A DNA stretch of 64,000 nt from Saprospiraceae bacterium (GTDB taxonomy: Bacteria; Bacteroidota; Bacteroidia; Chitinophagales; Saprospiraceae), in NCBI GenBank assembly GCA_019638385.1, contig JAHBTW010000021.1:1-64000 (forward strand), written 5' to 3'. Positions 16,900 to 25,925 of the stretch are shown piece after piece; position 1 is the first letter of the stretch, and every line of letters begins with the position of its first letter. The translations under genes and the position numbers were made by a program. The notes under the pieces are model-generated. The model worked only from the letters and a program-made list of their open reading frames with translations. It was not told where the DNA came from and did not search any database.

Positions 16900-19209
16900 A
16901 TGAAGTTCAGCCGGCACCCCATAGCCGCCCTCCTCACCCTCGCCATCACCGCAGCGCTGCTCCTGTGGCGGCTGCCCGACTTTCCGCAACACGCCAATAC
17001 CCGCGTGATAGAACCCTACGGCGACGGATACAAAGCGTACGCCACTTACCTCTACCACATTCATCACGACAGCACGCACACCTGGTTTGAGGGCATGAAC
17101 TACCCTTACGGCGAACACGTCATTCCCTCCGATACGCAACCCTTGCTCTCGAACGGCGTGCGCATCATCAGCCGGTACTTCGGCGATATTTCCGGGTATG
17201 CGCTCGGCATTTTCAACTACGCTATGGTGCTGGGCGTGTTGCTGTGCAGTCTGTTTTTGTACCTCATTTTCGCCCGGCTGGGGCTGCCTGCCTGGTACGG
17301 CGTGCCCATTGCGGTGGCACTCACATTTTTGTCGCCGCAGTTTTGGCGCATGACGTCCCACTTCGGTCTGGCGCATCCGGAGGTGCTGCCGGTGCTACTG
17401 TATCTGTTGCTCCGTTTTGACGAAAAACCCTCCTGGCGCATCAGCGGCTGGATTGCCTTCAGCATACTCGTTTTTGCGCAGTTGCATTTCTACTATCTGG
17501 CCATCATGGGCATGACCATCGGCATGTACTTCGCGTTCCGGGTACTGCGGCACCGGGAATGGCGGCGCGTGCCGTTGTATGCGGCGCATGTGGGGCTGCA
17601 AGTGCTCGTGCCGGCGGGGCTGTTTTTCGTATGGATGTCGGGCGGACCGACCGACCGCACCGCGCAGCCGGTGGGTTTCCTCAACTACCGCTCCATTTGG
17701 GAAGGCGTGTTCACTTCTCTGTCGCAGCCGCATTGGCGCTGGGTGGACCGGCAGATCATCAAAATAGAACAAGCCGACTACGAAGGACTGGTCTACGCCG
17801 GTATGGCGGTAGTCATTGCCATTATCATCATGATCGTGCGGCTCATCGGCGGGCGCTTTCGCAAACCCGTTTTTGAAATAAAAATGCCGCACGCGGACTT
17901 CCTCAAAACCCTGTTCTGGGGGAGCGTGGTCATTGTGCTGTTCTCTTTCGGGCATCCATTCAATATTCCCGGCTTAGAGGGACTGCTGGCTTACGCCGGG
18001 CCGTTGAAACAGTTTCGCTCCATCGGGCGATTTGCCTGGGTGTTTTTTTATGTGGGCAATATCGTGGCCTTTATGTGGCTGTACAGCGTCACGCTGGGCC
18101 GCTATTGGCAACCTTATATTATGAGCGCCGCCATTGCCCTGCTGGCGTTTGAAGCCTGGAATTTCAACCGGGTTCCCGATTTGCGTTTGGATGAAATTGA
18201 AGAGTACCGGCCCGGCCAACAGTTTACCGACGTTACCGGCATTGATTTTGACCGATATCAGGGCATTCTCACGGTACCGTATTTCAACATCGGCTCCGAC
18301 AACTTGGGCGCATTCGGCAACGACGGATTTGTTTTGCAAAAATCACTCACCCTGAGCCTGCAAACCGGCCTGCCCACCACGAGCGCCATGCTCACGCGCA
18401 CCTCTCACGGGCAAACGCTGAAGCAGTTCCAACTCATGAGCGAGCCGTACCGCCTCCCCGTGTTGTTGGCCGAATTCCCCGACCGCCGCCCCTTCCTCCT
18501 CGTGATCAATGCGGCCAAGCTCGACGATCCGCAGGTGCGCCGCCTCTACGGGCATCACTTAGACGGCGCCCGGCTGCTGTACGAAAAAGACATTTTGAAA
18601 ATTTTTGAAATCCCGCTGGAGCTTTTTGAGCAGCGCATCACACAGCGCCGCGAAGCCCTCACCGAAGCCGCCCGTGCCGACAGCCTGTTTGCCTCCGGCC
18701 CGTTTCTCATCAACAAAGACAATTTCACCTTTGTGTATAAAGACTTCGATGACACCCCCGCCGCGCACACTTACCTCGGCGCAGGAGCCTACGCCGGCGA
18801 AGCGATGCAACCCAACACCATTTTTGACGGAACCATTCCCGGCCAATGGCCCGGCGGCAAGTACCATTTTTCCGCCTGGATATACGTGGGTGAAGACCTC
18901 GCCGCGCGCACGCGCTTAGACTTCTCGGAGTACGTGCCTGCCACCGGAGAGGAATACCAAAAGCAAACCACCTGGATGTTTTTTATCAACAGCATTGTGG
19001 AACCAGGCGGCTGGACGCTCATCGAATTTCCATTCATCCCCGTCGCTGCCGACAGTCGCATTCGCTTCACCTTCAGCAATAAAGCCATGCGCCGCCGCTC
19101 CATTTTTATAGATGAAATGCTCATCCGCGCCGAAGCCGCCGAGATGTATCGCACAGACGAAAACGGGGTGTGGTACAACAACCGCTGGTTTCCGACGAAA
19201 GAGCAGTAA
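16900..19209 (+). CDS. Polytopic membrane protein, possibly GT-C-like, with C-terminal sandwich domain
   Basis: A 769-aa protein with about ten hydrophobic segments in the first 430 residues (for example IAALLTLAITAALLLW, YALGIFNYAMVLGVLLCSLF, GWIAFSILVFAQLHFYY and VVIAIIIMIVRLIGG). Between the first two is an acidic periplasmic loop, IEPYGDGYKAY. This resembles GT-C glycosyltransferases that use polyprenyl-linked sugars. The last 330 or so residues are soluble and end in a beta-rich region (KYHFSAWIYVGEDL, WTLIEFPFIPVAADSRI) like a carbohydrate-binding sandwich. No catalytic residue can be proven and no glycan cluster surrounds it, so the function is open. It starts 31 bases after the toxin remnant. 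Confidence 0.6.
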   Translation: MKFSRHPIAALLTLAITAALLLWRLPDFPQHANTRVIEPYGDGYKAYATYLYHIHHDSTHTWFEGMNYPYGEHVIPSDTQPLLSNGVRIISRYFGDISGYALGIFNYAMVLGVLLCSLFLYLIFARLGLPAWYGVPIAVALTFLSPQFWRMTSHFGLAHPEVLPVLLYLLLRFDEKPSWRISGWIAFSILVFAQLHFYYLAIMGMTIGMYFAFRVLRHREWRRVPLYAAHVGLQVLVPAGLFFVWMSGGPTDRTAQPVGFLNYRSIWEGVFTSLSQPHWRWVDRQIIKIEQADYEGLVYAGMAVVIAIIIMIVRLIGGRFRKPVFEIKMPHADFLKTLFWGSVVIVLFSFGHPFNIPGLEGLLAYAGPLKQFRSIGRFAWVFFYVGNIVAFMWLYSVTLGRYWQPYIMSAAIALLAFEAWNFNRVPDLRLDEIEEYRPGQQFTDVTGIDFDRYQGILTVPYFNIGSDNLGAFGNDGFVLQKSLTLSLQTGLPTTSAMLTRTSHGQTLKQFQLMSEPYRLPVLLAEFPDRRPFLLVINAAKLDDPQVRRLYGHHLDGARLLYEKDILKIFEIPLELFEQRITQRREALTEAARADSLFASGPFLINKDNFTFVYKDFDDTPAAHTYLGAGAYAGEAMQPNTIFDGTIPGQWPGGKYHFSAWIYVGEDLAARTRLDFSEYVPATGEEYQKQTTWMFFINSIVEPGGWTLIEFPFIPVAADSRIRFTFSNKAMRRRSIFIDEMLIRAEAAEMYRTDENGVWYNNRWFPTKEQ

Positions 19210-19246
19210 AGAAGCTGTCGCTCGAACCCGCCAAAATCGAAAGGGG

Positions 19247-19277
19247 TTGTGATACGCTTCATTTTGTCTTATCTTTG
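19247..19277 (+). promoter_or_regulatory. Promoter for the Uma2-like gene
   Basis: TTG at 19247-19249, a spacer of 20 bases and TATCTTTG at 19270-19277 make one of the best matches in the window to the Bacteroidota TTTG-N19/20-TAnnTTTG promoter. The ATG follows 20 bases later. Confidence 0.75.
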
Positions 19278-19297
19278 TAAAAGCAAAAATTTGAGCT

Positions 19298-19807
19298 ATG
19301 ATAGAAGAAACTGCAATTGCAGAAGAAATCCGGAGGGAAGAATCAGATTACGAAACGGAACGCAATAAGCCTATGCCCAATAGAATACATGGTCGTATCC
19401 AACAAAATATCGGCTTTCAACTTAAACTCCACTACGAAGACAAGTTCAGCATTGAGAGCGAAGTGACCCTCAATACTCAACCCAAGCCTTCCACCCCTGA
19501 TATCTGCATTTATCCAAAGTCGAGGCTTCGGCTAATTGAAATTCAGGCCAAGTCTTCGGAGATGCCGCTTACCACTATTGAGATTCAATCGCCATCGCAG
19601 TCGCCCGAATCCCTCATTGCCAAGACTTGGGAAACCTACTTCCCCGCCGGTGTACGCTCCGCATGGATCGTCATTCCGGCCATGAAAGCAGTGCGCATCA
19701 TACTCCCCGACGAACAAAATTTCCTCTATATTTCCGGCGAAATCTACGACCCGGCTACCGATATTCGCATCTCTCTGGAGAAGGTTTTTGAAGACATGGA
19801 TTGGTAA
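19298..19807 (+). CDS. Uma2-like (DUF820) restriction-endonuclease-fold protein
   Basis: A 169-aa protein with the Uma2 core: an N-terminal helix containing NRIHGRIQQNIGFQL, TPDICIYPKSRL (the Asp of the PD-(D/E)XK fold) and TTIEIQSPSQSPESL (the Glu strand and the conserved SPS turn), then AWIVIPAMKAVRI. It lacks the usual lysine two residues after the glutamate (IEIQ), so nuclease activity is doubtful. The family is greatly expanded in cyanobacteria and some Bacteroidota and its role is unclear. It has its own promoter and ends 4 bases before the sulfatase start, so the two may share a message. Confidence 0.75.
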   Translation: MIEETAIAEEIRREESDYETERNKPMPNRIHGRIQQNIGFQLKLHYEDKFSIESEVTLNTQPKPSTPDICIYPKSRLRLIEIQAKSSEMPLTTIEIQSPSQSPESLIAKTWETYFPAGVRSAWIVIPAMKAVRIILPDEQNFLYISGEIYDPATDIRISLEKVFEDMDW

Positions 19808-19811
19808 TAGC

Positions 19812-21323
19812 ATGCGCAGCTGCCTTCCCTTCAAAATCTTCTTATCGGTCTTTTTTTTCCAAACGCTGAGCGCGCAGGAGGCTCCCCCGGCGCGGCCCAA
19901 CATCGTGCTCCTACTCGCCGACGACCTTGGCAAGTACGACCTCTCCGTTTACGGCGGCCGGCACATCGAAACGCCGCACATAGATAGTCTGGCCCGCAGC
20001 GGCGCGCTGTTTACACAGGGCTATGCCATGGCCGCAGTGTGCAGTCCTTCGCGTATGGCCCTGCTGAGCGGGCAGTATCATCAGCGATGGGGCTACGACT
20101 TCCAACCGCATCAGCGCTATCCGCGCAACGGATTTCAGCGCTGGTTTGCCCACAGGCTCATGGCCCGCGACGGCTGGATTCCCACCATTCAGGAGCAGGT
20201 ACCAACCAAAAAGGAGGCCCGCGGGCAAGGCATCCCCGACGAAGCGTTCACCCTCGGCGAGCGGCTCCGGGAGCAGGGCTATCGCAACGGCCTGTTCGGC
20301 AAATGGCATCTCGGCTACGACGCGCAGCACCACCCGTTGCGCCACGGATTTGATGTGTTTTATGGGTTCCTGGAGGCATATTCGCTATTTGCACCCAAAA
20401 ACGATCGAAAAGTGGTGAATGCCCCCGTGCCCTTGTTTGCCGACAAGGTGCAATGGAAAAAGCGCAAAGGAGCCACGGCCATTTTGCGCGGCGAAACCGA
20501 AGTGAAAGAACCGCGCTACATCACCGATGCCATCGCGGAAGAGGCTATGGCCTTTATGCAGCCGCAGGGTGGACAGCCTTTTTTCGCCATGCTCAGTTTC
20601 AGCGCGCCGCATGCGCCCTGGCAAGCGCCCCGTGAGGTTTATGATCAGTTGGGGCACATCCCCGACCATCATCGGCGGGTGTATTACGGCATGGTCATGG
20701 CGCTGGATCAGGCGGTGGGCCGCGTGATGGCGCACCTGCGGGAACAGGGCTTGCTGGAGAACACCATAGTCCTTTTCACCAGCGATAACGGCATTGCCGC
20801 TTACAACGGCCATTTGGACCCCGCCCCGCACAAGGGCGCCAAAGCGAGTCTTTTTGAAGGCGGCATCAACGTGCCGCTGTGCATTTCATGGCCGGGCGTG
20901 GTATCGGCCGGGCGCACGCTCAACGCTCCGGTGAGTCATCTCGATCTCGGCGCCACCATTGCCGCTGCTGCCGGTGCTGACCCCGACGATCGGTTGGACG
21001 GCCGCAACCTCTTGCCTGCATTGGCTGCCAACGCTCACCCCTTAGTCGCCCAAACCCTCTACTGGCGTGCCGGCTACAACAAAGCCCTGCGCAACGAGCG
21101 CTACAAAGCCCTCATAGATGAAAAGCAAAAACTCGTTTTCCTGTATGATCTCGCTGCCGATCCGGCGGAACAACACAACCTCGCCGAACGCCATGCCGGG
21201 CTTGTGGAAGCATTGCGCCGCGACCTGCTGCAATGGGAACACGCCATGCGCCCGCCTGCCTGGCCCCACGTAATTGATTACCGGGTAGTGATAGAGGGGG
21301 AGGTTTATTTCTTCGGGATTTGA
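19812..21323 (+). CDS. Exported sulfatase (formylglycine-dependent)
   Basis: A 503-aa type I sulfatase that hydrolyses sulfate esters, probably in the periplasm or outside. The start at 19812 gives a signal peptide (MRSCLPFKIFLSVFFFQTLSAQ). The active-site motif CSPSR begins at Cys77, which would be matured to formylglycine by a separate enzyme. Metal-binding features are present: NIVLLLADDLG near the start, KWHLGY, and DNGIAAYNG. The HKGAKASLFEGGINVPL segment is typical of sulfatases acting on polysaccharides such as sulfated algal or host glycans. No matching glycan-use cluster or SusCD pair is nearby, so the substrate is unknown. It is 4 bases downstream of the Uma2-like gene. Confidence 0.92.
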   Translation: MRSCLPFKIFLSVFFFQTLSAQEAPPARPNIVLLLADDLGKYDLSVYGGRHIETPHIDSLARSGALFTQGYAMAAVCSPSRMALLSGQYHQRWGYDFQPHQRYPRNGFQRWFAHRLMARDGWIPTIQEQVPTKKEARGQGIPDEAFTLGERLREQGYRNGLFGKWHLGYDAQHHPLRHGFDVFYGFLEAYSLFAPKNDRKVVNAPVPLFADKVQWKKRKGATAILRGETEVKEPRYITDAIAEEAMAFMQPQGGQPFFAMLSFSAPHAPWQAPREVYDQLGHIPDHHRRVYYGMVMALDQAVGRVMAHLREQGLLENTIVLFTSDNGIAAYNGHLDPAPHKGAKASLFEGGINVPLCISWPGVVSAGRTLNAPVSHLDLGATIAAAAGADPDDRLDGRNLLPALAANAHPLVAQTLYWRAGYNKALRNERYKALIDEKQKLVFLYDLAADPAEQHNLAERHAGLVEALRRDLLQWEHAMRPPAWPHVIDYRVVIEGEVYFFGI

Positions 21324-21405
21324 TTCCGGAACAGGGCAAACCTTCTCATTGGTCTATAAATCCCGAATATTCGCAGGCGGGTATTTCCGGCGTGCGCAGA
21401 AATTG

Positions 21406-21413
21406 TACCTTTG
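21406..21413 (+). promoter_or_regulatory. -7 promoter element for yidC
   Basis: TACCTTTG matches TAnnTTTG and lies 38 bases before the yidC ATG. Confidence 0.6.
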
Positions 21414-21450
21414 TGCCGTTTCTCGAAAATCGCTTTGAAAACATACATTA

Positions 21451-23388
21451 ATGGATAGGAATACCATCATAGGCTTGCTCTTAATTTTTGCGCTTCTGCT
21501 CGCCTGGCAACAGTACATGAAACCCTCTGCCCAAGCCCGCGAAGAGCAACAACGCCGGGCCGACTCCATCAGCCGGGCGGCCAAACCCGCCGATACGTTG
21601 AAGGAAGATGTGCCGGCAACGGCCGAAGCGCAACCTTCCACCCCCGGCGCCTCCCCTACCCTGCCCGACTCTGTGGCATCTGCACAATCGGCGGCCCTGC
21701 TCGGCCCATTCGCCGCAGCAGCTTCCGGAGAAGAGCAGACCTACACCCTGGAAAACGATCTCGTCAAGGTTGTTTTTTCTAACAAAGGCGGGCAGATCAA
21801 GTACGCCGAGATGAAAGAGCATTTCAAAATAGACGAGGACGACAAAAAGAAAGAGGTCAAATTGCCGCTGCGCCTTTTGGCGGATGCCAAAAATAAGTTT
21901 GAATACGTCCTGCCGGTAAGCGGCGCGTACGGTAACGCGGTGAAAACAAGCGACCTGTACTTCACGGCCACGCAGGAAGGCAACCGCATCGTGTTTCGGG
22001 CCGATGCCGGATCGGGGCGGTACTTTGAGCAAAGCTACTCGCTCGGCCAGGGCGATTACAAACTCGACTACAACCTGCGTTTCGAGGGCTTTTCCTCCAT
22101 CGTACCCGGCGGCGGCGCTTCCGACATCAAACTACAGTGGGTCAACTACTTAGATAAGTTGGAGAAGAATCACCGCTTCGAGCGCAACTATTCCACCGTC
22201 TATTTCCGCCCCGCTACCGATTCGCCCAATTACTGCTCCTGCACTTCCGACGACACCAAAGACAAAAGCGCCGTGCCGCTCAAATGGGTATCGCACTCCA
22301 ACCAGTTTTTCAGCACCGCAATCCTTGCGGAAACGAGTTTCAAAGGCGCCGTGATGGAGACCCAAATGCTCGACCCCGCCGACACCAACCTAAAAAAACT
22401 CCGCTCCGAGATATTGATTCCGTACAACGGCAGTCAGTCGGAAACATTTGCCATGAGCATGTACCTGGGGCCGAACGAATTCAACCGGCTCCGCGCTATG
22501 GGCTATCAGTTGGAGGACGTAATCCCCTTCGGCAGAAGCATACTGGGTTCTATCAACCGTTGGGTGGTGCGCCCGGTGTTCAATTTTCTGTTGGGCTTCA
22601 TCGGCAGCAAAGGCATCGTCATTCTTATTCTCACGCTCATTGTAAAAATGGCCGTGTATCCGCTCACCTACCGGATGCTGTATTCACAGTCGAAAATGGG
22701 CGCGCTCAAACCACAACTGGCCCAGTTGAAAGAGCGCTTCAAAGACGACGCGCAGCAACAGCAGGTGGAAACCATGAAGATATACCGCGAGTTCGGCGTA
22801 AACCCGCTGGGCGGCTGCCTCCCGAGTTTGTTGCAAATGCCCATCTGGATTGCCCTGTACCGTTTCTTTCCGGCTGCTATTGAGTTCCGGCAGGCAGGCT
22901 TTCTGTGGGCTACCGACTTGTCGAGCTACGATGTAGCGCTGCTGCTGCCGTTTGAAATTCCGATGGGCTTCGGCTCGCACATCAGCGCATTTACGCTGTT
23001 GTGGGCCGTTTCCACCTTGGTGTACACCTACTACAGCACCCGCGACATGGACATGTCGGCCAATCCGGCTATGAAGTACATGCAATATCTGATGCCCTTG
23101 TTTTTCCTCGGCTTCTTCAACAGCTATGCTTCCGGTCTTACTTGCTATTTGCTTTTCAGCAACCTCATCACCATCGCTCAAACCATCGTCACCAGAAACT
23201 ACATCATTGACAAAAAGAAGATTCTGGCACAGATGGAGGCGTATCGAAAAAACCCCAAAAAGAAGAGTGGCTGGCAGGATCGCTTAGAAAATGTGATGAA
23301 AGAGCAACAGCGCGTACAGGCAGAAAAGGCCAAACAGGCAGAAAAAGGAAAGACGCCGCCGGCTAAAGGGAAGGGGCCGAAAAAATAA
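21451..23388 (+). CDS. yidC: Membrane protein insertase YidC
   Basis: A 645-aa inner-membrane insertase that folds and inserts membrane proteins alone or with SecYEG. It has the Gram-negative layout: an N-terminal membrane anchor (IIGLLLIFALLLAWQQYM), a Pro/Ala-rich linker, a large periplasmic beta domain (about 90-360), and then the conserved 5-helix core. The core includes GIVILILTLIVKMAVYPLTY, the cytoplasmic coiled coil MGALKPQLAQLKERF, and NPLGGCLPSLLQMPIWIALY. The C-terminal tail is very basic (KQAEKGKTPPAKGKGPKK), as in YidC proteins that contact ribosomes. No rnpA or rpmH partner is next to it. Confidence 0.97.
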   Translation: MDRNTIIGLLLIFALLLAWQQYMKPSAQAREEQQRRADSISRAAKPADTLKEDVPATAEAQPSTPGASPTLPDSVASAQSAALLGPFAAAASGEEQTYTLENDLVKVVFSNKGGQIKYAEMKEHFKIDEDDKKKEVKLPLRLLADAKNKFEYVLPVSGAYGNAVKTSDLYFTATQEGNRIVFRADAGSGRYFEQSYSLGQGDYKLDYNLRFEGFSSIVPGGGASDIKLQWVNYLDKLEKNHRFERNYSTVYFRPATDSPNYCSCTSDDTKDKSAVPLKWVSHSNQFFSTAILAETSFKGAVMETQMLDPADTNLKKLRSEILIPYNGSQSETFAMSMYLGPNEFNRLRAMGYQLEDVIPFGRSILGSINRWVVRPVFNFLLGFIGSKGIVILILTLIVKMAVYPLTYRMLYSQSKMGALKPQLAQLKERFKDDAQQQQVETMKIYREFGVNPLGGCLPSLLQMPIWIALYRFFPAAIEFRQAGFLWATDLSSYDVALLLPFEIPMGFGSHISAFTLLWAVSTLVYTYYSTRDMDMSANPAMKYMQYLMPLFFLGFFNSYASGLTCYLLFSNLITIAQTIVTRNYIIDKKKILAQMEAYRKNPKKKSGWQDRLENVMKEQQRVQAEKAKQAEKGKTPPAKGKGPKK

Positions 23389-23391
23389 GAA

Positions 23392-23399
23392 TACCTTTG
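23392..23399 (+). promoter_or_regulatory. -7 promoter element directly before the GH57 gene
   Basis: TACCTTTG ends only 7 bases before ATG 23407, so a transcript starting at the usual distance would have essentially no leader. The element lies in the 18-base gap after yidC, so read-through from yidC is also possible. Confidence 0.5.
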
Positions 23400-23406
23400 C
23401 AGCACG

Positions 23407-25827
23407 ATGAACACCACCAATAAATTCGTCTGCATCCACGGTCATTTCTACCAGCCGCCGCGCGAAAACGCCTGGTTGGAGGTGGTGGAAATGCAGGATA
23501 CCGCCGCACCATTTCACGACTGGAATGCCCGCATCAATTTTGAGTGCTATGCGCCCAATGCCGCCGCCCGAATCTTAGACCAAAGCGGAAAGATTGTTCG
23601 CATCACCAATAACTACGGCCACATCAGTTTCAACTTCGGCCCCACACTCCTGTCGTGGCTCGAACAAGCCGACCCGGAAACTTACGCTGCCATTATTGAA
23701 GCCGACAAAGTAAGTCAGGTGCGTTTCGGGGGGCACGGCTCTGCCATGGCGCAGGTACACAGCCACATCATCATGCCGCTGGCCAACCGCCGCGACAAAG
23801 AAACCCAGGTGCGCTGGGGCATTGCCGACTTTGAGTATCGCTTCGGGCGCAAACCGGAAGGGATGTGGCTGGCCGAAACCGCCGTGGACACCGAAACGCT
23901 CGAAGTGCTCGCCGAACAGGGCATTCAATTCACGGTGCTGGCGCCCCGGCAGGTCAAAGCCGTTCGCCGCATCGGGGAGCAGGAATGGCGCAACGCCGAT
24001 GAAAGCAACTTAGACATCCGCTCGCCTTACCTGTGCCGCCTCCCCTCCGGCCGCAGCATCGCCTTGTTTTTTTACCACGGCGATTTGTCGCAAGCCGTTG
24101 CATTTCGCGGGCTGCTCAACAACGGCAAGCGATTTGCCGCCACACTCACCGAGGCATTCGACGACAACGACACCCCGCAATTGATACACATTGCCACCGA
24201 CGGCGAGAGCTACGGTCATCACCATCGCTACGGCGAAATGGCCCTGGCCGACTGCATCTATACCATTGAAGATAGTCGCGTGGTGCGCATCACCAACTAC
24301 GGGGAGTATCTGGCCTTGTTTCCGCCCAAATTGGAGGCTCAAATACACGAGGCGAGTTCCTGGAGTTGCGTACACGGCGTAGAGCGTTGGCGCTCCAACT
24401 GCGGCTGCAATTCGGGCGGAAACCCGGGCTGGACGCAAGCCTGGCGCGAGCCGCTGCGCAATGCCCTCAATTGGTTGCGGGATGAACTGACCCAGATATA
24501 TGAAAAACAAGCCGGCCCCTTGCTCAAGGATGTGTGGGAAGCCCGAAACGACTACATCGGCGTGCTGCTCCGACGCAACGACGATACGGTGGAGGACTTC
24601 ATGGCCCGGCATGTGCGCAAACCCGTAGAAGGACGAGACAAAATGAAGCTCATGCGCCTGATGGAAATTCAGCGCAATGCCCTGCTCATGTTTACCAGTT
24701 GCGGTTGGTTTTTTGATGAAATTTCAGGGATTGAAACCAATCAGATACTCCAGTATGCCGACCGGGCCATGTACTATGCCGGGCAGGTAAACGGCGGCGC
24801 CGATCTGCAAACCCGCTTTGTGGAAATGCTGGCCGCCGCACCGAGCAACAAACACGTCAACGGCGCTGTGAGCTACCTTCAAAACGTAGCGCCCGCAAGG
24901 GTAAACCTCCGTCGCGTGGGCATGCACATCGCCGCGTCTTCGCTCTTTGAGGAGTACCCCGAGCGCATTGAACTGTTCAATTACATCACCGAGAGCGAGG
25001 AGTTTGAACGCTTGGAGGCGGGCATACTGCGTCTGGCACTGGGGCGCACGATTGTGAAATCGAAGGTGACGTATTCTGAAAAACACTTCAGTTTTGCCAC
25101 GCTGTATCTCGGCCAGCAGAACATCATCGGCAATATTTCTCTCAATATGAGCCGCGCCGTGTTTGATCAGATGCAAGAGCGCATCAAACAGGCTTTTCTC
25201 AGTCCCGATCTGGCCGGCGTTATCGGTATCATGCAGGAATATTTTGGGCCGGAAAAATATTCCCTCGACCATCTCTTCAAGGACGAAAAGCGCAAAATAC
25301 TCAGCCTCATCGCCGAAAAGAGTCTTCAGGAAATCGAACGAGACTTCCGCGACATCTATGCCGACAATTACCAACTCATGGCCGGCATTGCCCGCAACGA
25401 CATGCCGGTGCCCGCCGCGTGGCGCCACGCCGCGCAGTTTATCGTCAATCAGGATTTGTTGCGCTACTTCGAAGGCGATGCTTTCCGCATTCGCGAACTC
25501 AAGCGATTGGCGCAGGAAATGACAACCTGGGGCTTTTCCTACACCAACGAACCGACGCTTAACCTCGCCATCAGTGAGCGCATCCATGCAGAAGTCAAAG
25601 GGTTGGCGCATCCCGAAACCCCGCTTCGGCATTTGGAAAAACTCATTCAGGTACTCGAAATCATTCAAAAAATGGAGATTAAGCCGGATGTATGGAAAAG
25701 CCAAACCGTATTTTTTTCGCTTTTCAAAGGCTACCGCAACGGCGAATGGGTGTTCAGCAGCGCAGAATGGGAAAAGGCTTTTTTCCGGCTCGGGGAGTTG
25801 CTGTTGTTTCGCAGGGAGGTGGAGTGA
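23407..25827 (+). CDS. GH57-family glycosidase with DUF3536 domain
   Basis: An 806-aa cytoplasmic protein related to glycoside hydrolase family 57 alpha-amylases and branching enzymes. Motifs seen are HGHFYQPPREN (10-20), GHISFNFGP, GMWLAETAVD with the likely nucleophile Glu157, and ATDGESYGHHH with the likely acid/base Asp265. The C-terminal half (about 400-806) is helical and matches the DUF3536 extension of this subgroup. No signal peptide is present. It probably cleaves or rearranges alpha-1,4-glucans such as glycogen, but the DUF3536 subgroup is not characterised. It converges on the nqr operon and the two share a bidirectional terminator. Confidence 0.85.
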   Translation: MNTTNKFVCIHGHFYQPPRENAWLEVVEMQDTAAPFHDWNARINFECYAPNAAARILDQSGKIVRITNNYGHISFNFGPTLLSWLEQADPETYAAIIEADKVSQVRFGGHGSAMAQVHSHIIMPLANRRDKETQVRWGIADFEYRFGRKPEGMWLAETAVDTETLEVLAEQGIQFTVLAPRQVKAVRRIGEQEWRNADESNLDIRSPYLCRLPSGRSIALFFYHGDLSQAVAFRGLLNNGKRFAATLTEAFDDNDTPQLIHIATDGESYGHHHRYGEMALADCIYTIEDSRVVRITNYGEYLALFPPKLEAQIHEASSWSCVHGVERWRSNCGCNSGGNPGWTQAWREPLRNALNWLRDELTQIYEKQAGPLLKDVWEARNDYIGVLLRRNDDTVEDFMARHVRKPVEGRDKMKLMRLMEIQRNALLMFTSCGWFFDEISGIETNQILQYADRAMYYAGQVNGGADLQTRFVEMLAAAPSNKHVNGAVSYLQNVAPARVNLRRVGMHIAASSLFEEYPERIELFNYITESEEFERLEAGILRLALGRTIVKSKVTYSEKHFSFATLYLGQQNIIGNISLNMSRAVFDQMQERIKQAFLSPDLAGVIGIMQEYFGPEKYSLDHLFKDEKRKILSLIAEKSLQEIERDFRDIYADNYQLMAGIARNDMPVPAAWRHAAQFIVNQDLLRYFEGDAFRIRELKRLAQEMTTWGFSYTNEPTLNLAISERIHAEVKGLAHPETPLRHLEKLIQVLEIIQKMEIKPDVWKSQTVFFSLFKGYRNGEWVFSSAEWEKAFFRLGELLLFRREVE

Positions 25828-25837
25828 TGTTGTATTG

Positions 25838-25889
25838 AAAAAGGAGCCGCAAGGTCGCAAAACGCTTGCGATACCTTGCGGCTCCTTTT
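25838..25889. terminator. Bidirectional terminator between the GH57 gene and nqrF
   Basis: A 17-bp perfect stem (left arm near 25839-25855, right arm 25873-25889) with an inner CGCAA/TTGCG stem is flanked by A residues on the left and T residues on the right. It can therefore terminate both convergent transcripts. Confidence 0.9.
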
Positions 25890-25925
25890 ATACTCCTGTT
25901 CGTCTCGAAAACTAACGCTCCGTCA

